From NCBI RefSeq assembly GCF_023639785.1, contig NZ_CP098325.1, positions 1,364,001-1,428,000 on the forward strand: a DNA stretch of 64,000 nucleotides. The letters run 5' to 3'. This document shows positions 47,746 through 55,255 of this stretch, in pieces (the stretch's first letter is position 1; the number at the start of each line of letters is the position of its first letter). A model generated the notes under the pieces. The model had not been told where the DNA came from, searched no databases, and was given only the letters and a program-made list of their open reading frames with translations. Position numbers and translations under genes: made by a program. Source of the DNA: Leclercia adecarboxylata. Lineage in GTDB: Bacteria; Pseudomonadota; Gammaproteobacteria; Enterobacterales; Enterobacteriaceae.

Positions 47746-50109
47746 CTATACCACCCACTCATCCCCTTCAACCCCATTCACCCGCAGCGTACGTTTTTCC
47801 CCTGCCGGTAACGATACCTTGAGCGCTTTCCACGCCGGACGATAGTCCCCGCGCCCGTTGATTTGCAGGTTAATGGTTGCCCCGTCGCAGACCATCTCCC
47901 ACTCCATCCACAGCGCATTGCCGCTCTGGTAGCCCCAGCTTTCGCCGTCGTCTTCAAACAGCAGGCCCGATGTCGTCCCCACGCCTTTCAGCGGGAACAG
48001 TCTCAGCTCGCGGCTCGTGTCTTTGTCAGCGCTCACATGGGTGATGCGCTCGCTGAGCGGCAGACCGGCACCGGCACGTACCAGCAGCGGCAGTTTTTCC
48101 AGCGGCGCGTCGAGAACAATCGACTGGCCGCCCGCATACCACGCGTGGGTGTAAAAATCGTACCAGCCGGTTTCGTTATCCGGCAGCCAGACCCGGCGCT
48201 CGCGCTGCCCGGCTTCGACCACGCTTGCCACCAGCAGGTCGCGGCCCAGCAGGAAATCGTCGCACTCCTCAAAGGTCTGCGCATCGTGCTCGTGGTCGAG
48301 GAAGGTGGGGCGCAGCATAGGTTCATCATCGGCATGCGCCTGCCACAGCAGGGTGTAGAGATACGGCAGCAGGCGATAGCGCAGCTCAATGGCACTGCGA
48401 ATGGCCGGGGTGACGCCCGGATACATCCACGGCTCGTTAACGGTCGCATCGTCATTCCACGAGTGAATGGTAAAGCGCGGATGCATCACGCCGTTTTGCA
48501 CCCAGCGGACGAACAGCTCCGCGTCCGGCTTGTCGCCGGAGAACCCGCCCACGTCATGACCGACGTTAAACAGTCCCGATAAGCTCATGCCCACACCCAT
48601 GCGGGTGTTGTAGCGCAGGGTGTCCCAGTTGGTGCGGTTATCGCCGCTCCAGGTTTGGACGTAGCGCTGCATCCCGGCGCAGCCGGAGCGGGAGATCAGG
48701 TACGGGCGCTTTTCCGGCGCGAAGCGCTGCTGGGCTTCCATTGAGGCGCGCATCATCAGCAGGGGCATCACCGGACGAATGTGCTTGATGGCGATCTCCT
48801 TGCCGAAGCCGTGACAGCGCGCTTCGCCGTCCCACACCTCGAACTCGTTGTTGTCGTTCCAGGTGGAGTCGATGCCCATCTCCAGCAGCTGGGTGGTGAC
48901 GCCGTTCTGCCACCATTGCACGGTCTGCGGGTTAGTAAAGTCGAGGTGCGAGCCTTCGTCATCCCAGAAGCTGGAACGTTCTGGCGCATCGGTTTCTGAA
49001 TCACGGATGAACAAGCCGCTTTCCGCCACGTCGTTATAGCGCGGGTGATCCTGAAGCAGGCACGGCTTGATGTTGGCGGCCAGCCGCAGTCCGGCATCGT
49101 GGAACGCCTGGCTCATCACCGTCGGCTGCGGCACTTTGTCGTAGTTCCAGTTAAAGACGTAGCGCTTGCCGTTGATGGAGGTATAGCCGGACGAGAGCTG
49201 GAACGAATCGCACGGAATGGCGTGCTCTTCGCACAGGCGGATAAAGTTCATCAGCTGATTTTGCGCGTCCGGGGCGTCGGTGTAGTGCATGGTCGACCCG
49301 CTGTAGCCCAGGCTCCACTTCGGCCCGAACAGCGTCTTTCCGGTGAGGCGCACAAAGGCTTTGGTGACGTCCAGCACCCGTTTGCCGGTAAAAATGTAGT
49401 AATCGATGTCGCCCGCCTCCGCCTGCCAGCGGCGGTAGGCGGTGTGGTAGTTGTCGATCTCGTTGCCCAGATCCAGCCAGCAGCTGCTCAGGTTGTCGTA
49501 AAACAGACCGTAGCTCACGTCGTCGCGGCGGGTGATGGTGAAGGGGATGTGCTTGTACAGCGGGTCGGTGCTGGCGGCGTTATAGCCCATCGCGTCCAGA
49601 TTACGCATCTCGTAGCGCTTACCGTTGCGCTGCAGATCGCCCGCTTTTTCCCCCAGACCATAGAAACGCTCATCCTTGCGGCGGCTCAGGTAGTGCGCCG
49701 CGCCGTCGCCGTGGGCATTTAACAGGTACGCGCTGGTCGGACGGTCATTCACCAGCGGCTGCCACTCGCCCGCCTCATTGCGGTAGTGCCACTCCAGCCA
49801 CAGCGGCTGGTGGACGGTGACGCGGAGCTGTTCGCTGGCAACGGTCAGCACACCGTCCTGCTGCGTCAGCGTCCAGGCAGGGCAGGTGAAGCCGCTCAGA
49901 TCGTCGCGGCGGCGGCCTTCCCACGGCACGTCCTGCTCCGGGGCGATGCTCCAGGTGCGGTCCAGCGCCAGTTTGCCTTTGCGTTTAATCAGCACCCGGA
50001 ACAGATTTTGCTCCAGCACGTACAGGCACAGGCGGTGCTGCTCATCAACCAGCAGTTCCAGATGGTTCGCAGACTGTTTCTCGACGGTCCAGTTCTTGAG
50101 GGTTTTCAT
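47746..50109 (-). CDS. Glycoside hydrolase family 31 enzyme (alpha-glucosidase/xylosidase type)
   Basis: This 787-residue cytoplasmic enzyme has the GH31 layout: N-terminal beta-sandwich (YGLGEKAGDLQRNGKRYEMRN), a (beta/alpha)8 barrel, and C-terminal sheets. The nucleophile aspartate is in GIDSTWNDNNEFEVWD, and a candidate acid/base aspartate is in WSGDNRTNWDTLRYN. GH31 enzymes remove alpha-linked glucose, xylose or modified hexoses; the substrate cannot be read here. I choose ATG 50109 (MKTLKNWTVEKQ); an in-frame GTG five codons upstream is possible. It is 17 bp after the MFS gene. Confidence 0.88.
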   Translation of the reverse strand: MKTLKNWTVEKQSANHLELLVDEQHRLCLYVLEQNLFRVLIKRKGKLALDRTWSIAPEQDVPWEGRRRDDLSGFTCPAWTLTQQDGVLTVASEQLRVTVHQPLWLEWHYRNEAGEWQPLVNDRPTSAYLLNAHGDGAAHYLSRRKDERFYGLGEKAGDLQRNGKRYEMRNLDAMGYNAASTDPLYKHIPFTITRRDDVSYGLFYDNLSSCWLDLGNEIDNYHTAYRRWQAEAGDIDYYIFTGKRVLDVTKAFVRLTGKTLFGPKWSLGYSGSTMHYTDAPDAQNQLMNFIRLCEEHAIPCDSFQLSSGYTSINGKRYVFNWNYDKVPQPTVMSQAFHDAGLRLAANIKPCLLQDHPRYNDVAESGLFIRDSETDAPERSSFWDDEGSHLDFTNPQTVQWWQNGVTTQLLEMGIDSTWNDNNEFEVWDGEARCHGFGKEIAIKHIRPVMPLLMMRASMEAQQRFAPEKRPYLISRSGCAGMQRYVQTWSGDNRTNWDTLRYNTRMGVGMSLSGLFNVGHDVGGFSGDKPDAELFVRWVQNGVMHPRFTIHSWNDDATVNEPWMYPGVTPAIRSAIELRYRLLPYLYTLLWQAHADDEPMLRPTFLDHEHDAQTFEECDDFLLGRDLLVASVVEAGQRERRVWLPDNETGWYDFYTHAWYAGGQSIVLDAPLEKLPLLVRAGAGLPLSERITHVSADKDTSRELRLFPLKGVGTTSGLLFEDDGESWGYQSGNALWMEWEMVCDGATINLQINGRGDYRPAWKALKVSLPAGEKRTLRVNGVEGDEWVV

Positions 50110-50126
50110 ATGCAATACATCCACTA

Positions 50127-51428
50127 TCAGGCGCGCTTGGCGCGACGTTCAGCAATAAATGCCACCAGGAAAACAGCGCCAATCAGGTCGAAGAACCCCA
50201 TGGCAATAAAGAGCGGGTTAAAGCCGATCTTGTCGGCGGTCACACCAATCAAAAGAGAGAAGAGGAAGCTGGCGATCCACGCCGCCGAACCGCGCATGCC
50301 GTTGACGGTGGCCATCTGGCCTTTATCGAACGACTCAACCACCAGGGCGCTCAGCATGCAGGAGATGATCTGATGCCCGAAACCGCCGATGGAGATCAGC
50401 ACGATGGTGATGTACGGGTCGCGGGTAATGGCGACGACGGCCAGAGAGATCATCAGGAACGCGCCGGTCACCGAGCTTGCCACCACCGAGTTAACGCGGG
50501 AGCAGCCGAACAGGCGGGTGTAGAGACGGGTCAGGTAACCACTCGCCACGCTGCCGAGATCGGCGGCCAGAAACGGCAGCCAGGCAAACATCGCGATCTG
50601 CTTCAGATCCATGCCGTGCTCTTTGGCGAGATAGAGCGGCACCCAGAAGCTCAGCACCGCCCAGGCCGGTTCCGCCATAAAGGCCGGAATGGCGATACCG
50701 TAGAAGCGCTTGTTTTTGGAGACGGTTTTCAGCGCGGTCAGGAAGGGCAGTTTGACCGCAGGCGGTTCGTTATCCTGCTTGATAAAGGCCAGTTCATCCT
50801 TGCTCAGGTTCGGGTGCTGCTCCGGGTTGTGGTAGAACGCCCACCACAGGATCACCCACAGCAAGGCCAGCACGCCGGTAAACATAAACGCACCCTGCCA
50901 GCCAAAGGAGGCGTGGGCGAAGTAGATGATAGGCGGGGCCAGCATCGCGCCGATAGAGAAGCCCACGCCTGCCCAGCCAGCAGCCACAGGACGTTCCGAT
51001 TTCGGGAACCACTCGCCGATGGTTTTGGCGTTCGCCGGGGTGGCAGCCGCTTCAGACGCGCCCATAAAGAAGCGCAGGATCACCAGATGCAGCCAGCTTC
51101 CGGCACCCGCGTGGAAGATACACATCAGCGCCCAGATCCCGGCGCAGACCATAAAGCCAATCTTCAGGCCGATGACGTCAATCAGCCAGCCGCACAGAGG
51201 CTGGAAAATGGTGTAGGCAATCTGGAACGCGCCGACGATCCAGGAGTATTGCTCGGTGGTGATCCCGAGGCTCTCTTTAAGCTCAGGCGCGAGAATACCT
51301 AGCGAATTTCGGGTGATGTAGTTAACGGTCACACCCATTAAGAACAGAACCAGCACATACCAGCGCAGGTTTTTGATGACGCGACGGGTTTTACTGGTCG
51401 CAACGGGGTTATTGATGCCCTGACTCAT
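50127..51428 (-). CDS. MFS transporter, anion:cation symporter (ExuT/GudP-like) family
   Basis: This 433-residue carrier has twelve helices and resembles the hexuronate/glucarate symporters: NYITRNSLGILAPELKESLGIT in helix 1-2, FFMGASEAAATPANAKTIGEWFP in helix 4, and TVNGMRGSAAWIASFLF late in the chain. The start MSQGINNP at 51428 has GGAGAG upstream. It is co-transcribed with the GH31 gene and divergent from a LacI-type regulator, so it probably imports the glycoside or a product. Confidence 0.87.
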   Translation of the reverse strand: MSQGINNPVATSKTRRVIKNLRWYVLVLFLMGVTVNYITRNSLGILAPELKESLGITTEQYSWIVGAFQIAYTIFQPLCGWLIDVIGLKIGFMVCAGIWALMCIFHAGAGSWLHLVILRFFMGASEAAATPANAKTIGEWFPKSERPVAAGWAGVGFSIGAMLAPPIIYFAHASFGWQGAFMFTGVLALLWVILWWAFYHNPEQHPNLSKDELAFIKQDNEPPAVKLPFLTALKTVSKNKRFYGIAIPAFMAEPAWAVLSFWVPLYLAKEHGMDLKQIAMFAWLPFLAADLGSVASGYLTRLYTRLFGCSRVNSVVASSVTGAFLMISLAVVAITRDPYITIVLISIGGFGHQIISCMLSALVVESFDKGQMATVNGMRGSAAWIASFLFSLLIGVTADKIGFNPLFIAMGFFDLIGAVFLVAFIAERRAKRA

Positions 51429-51716
51429 TTTACTCTCCACAAGATGGACGGTAGGGGGACGGAGGTTCAGGTGTCACACAGATTTTTTATCTCTTTGATT
51501 GTTATCTGTTTTAATGCTTAGTCTGGTATATAACTAGTATGGAAGTTGTGTGACAGGTTCACCATAAGAGAGAATTCAGGCGGGCAAAAGTGCATTTTGT
51601 GCAACTTTTCTCATAATTCGCGTCAATTATTTGGCATTCTTGCGGCAACCCCAGTAACCGTCTGTTAACTACGCTATGAGAATTTTTTCATTTCGCAAAT
51701 GGAGCCAGATCACAAA
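51429..51716. promoter_or_regulatory. Divergent control region of the GH31/MFS operon and the LacI-type gene
   Basis: This 288-bp AT-rich gap holds a near-perfect inverted repeat at 51586-51609 (left arm AAAAGTGCA, right arm TGCAACTTTT), a plausible LacI-family operator. A short palindrome TTGCGGCAA lies near 51640. Clear -35/-10 pairs could not be assigned by eye. Confidence 0.5.
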
Positions 51717-52790
51717 ATGGACAAAAGGCTAAGAATCGCTGAAATTGCCCGTCGGACCGCACTCTCGGTCAGCACCGTTTCACGGGTGTTAGCGGGGAAG
51801 GCAAACACCAGTGAAAAGGCACGTACCCGGGTGCTGGAAGCCGCGCGGGAGCTGGGCGTGTTGGACGGAATGGCGGCGGGGCGACTGTTGCTCAACAGCC
51901 TGGTGGTTTTTGCGCCCCAGCGTGCCTTTGACGAGCGGTCCGACATCTTTTATTACCGGGTGATCCAGAGCGTGAGTAAAGGCCTTGCCTCCCATGATGT
52001 GCGCCTTCGCTACTGCGCCCTGGAAGAGAATGACAGTGATGCGCAGCTGTTTCTCGCGCGCATGAACGAGCCGGACACCCAGGCCGCAATCCTGCTGGGT
52101 ATCGACGATCCGCATATCCACGATCTGGCTGTCGATCTGGGTAAACCCTGCATGCTGATTAACTGTCGCGACCGGCATATGCGCCTGCCTGCGGTTACGC
52201 CCGATCACCGCGCCATTGGTGAACGCGCGGCGGACTACCTGTTCGAGATGGGGCATCGCGAAGTGTTGAACGTGCTGTGCCTGCGCCGCTATACCATGGA
52301 GCTGCGCCTGGCAGGGATCCGCGACGCCTGGCAGGCGCACAATATGAAATTCAGCGACAAGCGCGACCTGCTGGTGGCCCCGAGCTTCAGCGCCCGGGAA
52401 ACCGAACAGCTGGTCAGCGACTGGCTCAGGGAACGCCAGGGAAAAGATCTCCCCACGGCATTTTTAGTCGGGGGGGATTTTATGGCGGCAGGCACCATCA
52501 ACGCGTTACAAAAGCAGGGATTGCGTGTACCGCAGGATGTGTCGGTGATGAGCATTGACGGGTTCAATCTGGCGGCGATTCAGGATGTGCCGTTAACCGC
52601 GGTGCATGTTCCCCGGGATGAACTGGGTACCGAAGCGGTGCATATGCTCCAGCAACGGCTGATGCGCCCGGACGCGCCGGTGGGAACGTTGCTGCTGAAT
52701 GGCACGTTAACCGTGCGGGAGTCGGTACGGCGGATACGTCAGGGAAAAAGACGCACCGCCGTGGAACGGGAAGGGTTATACGACAGTTAA
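51717..52790 (+). CDS. LacI-family transcriptional regulator
   Basis: This 357-residue protein has an N-terminal LacI helix-turn-helix (LRIAEIARRTALSVSTVSRVLAG, about 5-27) and hinge, then a periplasmic-binding-protein-like sensor domain (AAILLGIDDPHIH; FLVGGDFMAAGTINALQKQG; VSVMSIDGFNLA). It is divergent from the MFS-GH31 operon and most likely represses it. I prefer ATG 51717 (MDKRLRIAE) with GGAG upstream over 51699. Its stop overlaps that of ybiU by 4 bp. Confidence 0.9.
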   Translation: MDKRLRIAEIARRTALSVSTVSRVLAGKANTSEKARTRVLEAARELGVLDGMAAGRLLLNSLVVFAPQRAFDERSDIFYYRVIQSVSKGLASHDVRLRYCALEENDSDAQLFLARMNEPDTQAAILLGIDDPHIHDLAVDLGKPCMLINCRDRHMRLPAVTPDHRAIGERAADYLFEMGHREVLNVLCLRRYTMELRLAGIRDAWQAHNMKFSDKRDLLVAPSFSARETEQLVSDWLRERQGKDLPTAFLVGGDFMAAGTINALQKQGLRVPQDVSVMSIDGFNLAAIQDVPLTAVHVPRDELGTEAVHMLQQRLMRPDAPVGTLLLNGTLTVRESVRRIRQGKRRTAVEREGLYDS

Positions 52791-54049
52791 GCCATACCCA
52801 GCGCGCGCTTGCCGTGAATGTTCAGGTCATCAAGGGTAAAGCGCGACTGCCAGTCAGACTCATAATCCTCGCGCGGGAAATCGCCCGGCGAGGCGCCGGT
52901 TTCCAGCGCCGCTTTCACCTTCTTCGCGTAGGCGAGGTTTTTTTCGCACATAGGGGCCGCCGGAATGTACATCACGTTGCCCCAGCCCTGCTGGTTTTCA
53001 ACCGGTGCCACCGAGTGGATCACGTCGCAGTGCCACCACACGGAATCACCCGCTTCCAGCGCCGGAATGCTGGTCAGGGCTTCGATTAACAGCGGGTGCC
53101 ACTTCTCGGAAATCGGCAGTACGCGCCCGGGGGCCACGCCGCAGAGTTCATCTTCCGGCACATCATCCAGCAGCGGACGCAGCAGAATGTAAGCCATCGC
53201 CTCCGGGATCGGCACCACGTGCAGCAGCCCCTGATCCGGGATCATGTCGGACAGCGCCGTCCAGCCCTGGAAGGTGCGGAACACCGAGCACTTGGTAGTA
53301 TTGTCCACGGTGTACTCCTCCACTTCGGTGCGGTGGGCGGCATTCCACGGATCGTACTGCTCAATGTTGCCGTCGAAGACGCGGGCAAAGACCTGCTGAT
53401 AGGCCGGGAGCAGCCAGCGCTCCAGCGCCCCGGAATCGGTATGCGCGCCAAGGCCTTTAGAGGTGGTTCCCGGCGGACGGCGGCGAATGCGATCCGGGTA
53501 GATCACGCTGACGTCCGGGTTGAACCACTGCTTGCCGTTGCTCTCGAAGGTCCATAAACGGTTCAGGAACGACTGCACCTGAGCCATCTCTTCGCTCTGG
53601 CGGGCCTCCATCTGGGCGTGTGACCAGTAGATCGGATAGATCTCCGGGCGGGAGGCGGTAAGGGAGCCAAAGAAGTTATCCCCCGGGCCTTTGTAGACGT
53701 CGTCAAAACGGTTGAGATCCAGATAGTCGAGCATCGCGTTATCCCACGCCAACGCCTTCTCACGCGGGAAATGACCTTTGATCACCGCGCAGCCGCGGCG
53801 TTTGACCGCCTCGCGCTGCTCCGGGCTGATATTGCCGCTCTGCACGTCCGCAAACGGGATCACCGGCCACACAGGATCGCCATTGCGCTTCAGGGTGTTA
53901 ATTTCCGCCACACGGCTGGCGATTCTGGCACTCAGGCGATCGAACACGCCCTGCACGTCGCCAATCTGCGCCCGCAGCTCACGTTTCATCTGGCGGATGG
54001 CCGCTTTGTGGTCAGAGGGCAAAGTTTCACTGGTAAAGGTTAAGGTCAT
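52787..54049 (-). CDS. ybiU: DUF1479 protein YbiU (putative Fe(II)/2-oxoglutarate oxygenase fold)
   Basis: This 420-residue protein matches YbiU along its length (GPGDNFFGSLTASRPEIYPIYWSHAQM; LGAHTDSGALERW; WWHCDVIHSVAPVENQQGWGN). HTD in the first motif and the later histidine in CDVIHSV resemble the HxD...H iron triad of double-stranded beta-helix oxygenases. The substrate is unknown. The start at ATG 54049 has GAGAGGCTGTT upstream. A 16-bp palindrome at 54063-54078 overlaps its leader and is shared with ybiV and ybiY/fsaA. Confidence 0.92.
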   Translation of the reverse strand: MTLTFTSETLPSDHKAAIRQMKRELRAQIGDVQGVFDRLSARIASRVAEINTLKRNGDPVWPVIPFADVQSGNISPEQREAVKRRGCAVIKGHFPREKALAWDNAMLDYLDLNRFDDVYKGPGDNFFGSLTASRPEIYPIYWSHAQMEARQSEEMAQVQSFLNRLWTFESNGKQWFNPDVSVIYPDRIRRRPPGTTSKGLGAHTDSGALERWLLPAYQQVFARVFDGNIEQYDPWNAAHRTEVEEYTVDNTTKCSVFRTFQGWTALSDMIPDQGLLHVVPIPEAMAYILLRPLLDDVPEDELCGVAPGRVLPISEKWHPLLIEALTSIPALEAGDSVWWHCDVIHSVAPVENQQGWGNVMYIPAAPMCEKNLAYAKKVKAALETGASPGDFPREDYESDWQSRFTLDDLNIHGKRALGMA

Positions 54050-54062
54050 AACAGCCTCTCTA

Positions 54063-54078
54063 TCTTTCATTCGAAAGT
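54063..54078. promoter_or_regulatory. Shared palindrome, site 1 (ybiU)
   Basis: TCTTTCATTCGAAAGT fits ACTTTC-N4-GAAAGT at all but the outermost left base. It lies 14 bp before the ybiU ATG, in the leader. Sites 2 and 3 are at 55083-55098 and 58627-58642; regulator unknown. Confidence 0.65.
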
Positions 54079-54171
54079 AAAATTAATTACAAGTGATACT
54101 TTAGGTTAAAAATAAGTTAAAGCAAGTTAAATAACTTGATGGAGTGCACAACCCGGAGAGAAAGGAGAGGT

Positions 54172-54193
54172 TCGCCGGAGAAGTCTCCGGCGA
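54172..54193 (-). terminator. Stem-loop after ybiV
   Basis: TCGCCGGAG and CTCCGGCGA form a perfect 9-bp stem with a 4-base loop just after the ybiV stop. A second, weaker palindrome CAAGTTAAATAACTTG (54123-54138), followed on the minus strand by T-rich sequence, may complete termination. Confidence 0.6.
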
Positions 54194-54197
54194 GAGA

Positions 54198-55013
54198 TCA
54201 GCGGCTGAAGGGCGGGGTATTATCGAGGACGGCCTGAATCACGTTCAGTGCGCCCTGGTGGTTGTTGTCGTCGGCCTGGTAGCGGGTGATGGCTTTGATG
54301 CTTTCTCCCGCGTTCCCCATGGCGAAGGAGTAGTTCACAAACTTCAGCATTTCGGCGTCGTTACCGCTGTCGCCGATGGCCACGCACTCCTGCGGAGAGA
54401 TGTGCCAGCGCTTCAGCAGGCGGCTGAGGCCGCTGGCTTTATGCAGGCCGGGAATAATGAGATCGACAAAGCCAAATCCGCTGGTCACCGGCTTCATAAT
54501 GCCGTCCAGGGAGACATGCAGGGCGTCGACCAGGTTCGGGATATCGCTGTCGGGCAGGTTCAGGGAGAACTTGAACAGCACGTCGTCGATGTCGCGATAA
54601 TCGCTGATGCGCGCTAAGCGGTGATAGTGTTTTGACATCAGCGCAACGAAGGCTTCGGGTGCCTTGTCGCTGACGTAGGCGCTCTCCAGACCGCAGGCAA
54701 CGAAGTTCAGGGATTTATCCTTCAGCAGTTCGCCGATGACAATCTGCGACTCGTGCTTCGTCAGTTCGCCGTGGAAAATCTGCTCGCCGTGATCGAACAC
54801 CAGCGCGCCGTTTTCCGCCACGAAGGAGATCTGCGATTTCAGTTCCGGGAAGAAAGAGATGAGCTGGTAATACTGGTTGCCGCTGGCGACAACGAATTCA
54901 ATATTACGGGCCTGAAGTTGCTGGAACTGCGCCTGAAAGCGGTCTTGATCGTACTGCTTGGCGTCATCAAGAAAAGTTCCGTCCATATCGGTGACGATAA
55001 CTTTAACGGTCAT
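54198..55013 (-). CDS. ybiV: HAD-type sugar phosphatase YbiV (SupH)
   Basis: This 271-residue member of the Cof-type HAD IIB subfamily has the nucleophile motif DMDGTFLD at the N-terminus, a cap domain in the middle, and the metal motif [12 protein letters not shown] near 215. E. coli YbiV dephosphorylates several sugar phosphates, including fructose-1-phosphate and ribose-5-phosphate. It lies downstream of pflF on the same strand, with a palindromic site 70 bp upstream, so joint control with the glycyl-radical genes is likely. Confidence 0.94.
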   Translation of the reverse strand: MTVKVIVTDMDGTFLDDAKQYDQDRFQAQFQQLQARNIEFVVASGNQYYQLISFFPELKSQISFVAENGALVFDHGEQIFHGELTKHESQIVIGELLKDKSLNFVACGLESAYVSDKAPEAFVALMSKHYHRLARISDYRDIDDVLFKFSLNLPDSDIPNLVDALHVSLDGIMKPVTSGFGFVDLIIPGLHKASGLSRLLKRWHISPQECVAIGDSGNDAEMLKFVNYSFAMGNAGESIKAITRYQADDNNHQGALNVIQAVLDNTPPFSR

Positions 55014-55082
55014 ACATTGCGCTCCTGGATGTTACTGCGACCAGAAACATTCTAATAACAATGTGACCGAAACCACAAATTT

Positions 55083-55098
55083 AATTTCGAATGAAAGT
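55083..55098. promoter_or_regulatory. Shared palindrome, site 2 (ybiV)
   Basis: AATTTCGAATGAAAGT has the same core TTTCGAATGAAAGT as site 3 at 58627. It lies 70 bp upstream of the ybiV ATG. Confidence 0.65.
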
Positions 55099-55163
55099 CA
55101 CGAAGCCGGGTGGCAAAGGTAAATGCAAAACGGCAACCAGAGTTGCCGTTTTTGGTGTTTTCT

Positions 55164-55249
55164 CCCTCTCCCTGTGGGAGAGGGCCGGGGTGAGGGCAAC
55201 AGCGCGCGCTATCCCCCTCACCCTAACCCTCTCCCTCGAGGGAGAGGGG
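55164..55249. repeat. CCCTCTCCC palindromic repeats, copies 4 and 5 in inverted orientation
   Basis: Two units face each other: CCCTCTCCCTGTGGGAGAGG with a GGGGTGAGGGC tail, then CCCTCACCCTAACCCTCTCC with a closing GGGAGAGGGG. Together they occupy most of the gap between the pflF stop and ybiV and form a BIME-like pair. Confidence 0.8.
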
Positions 55250-55255
55250 ATCTCA

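Noticed and set aside
51547..51562. A CRP site (TGTGACAGGTTCACC) in the GH31/MFS control region
   Set aside because: The half-sites are 5 rather than 6 bp apart and the right half is imperfect; too weak to list.
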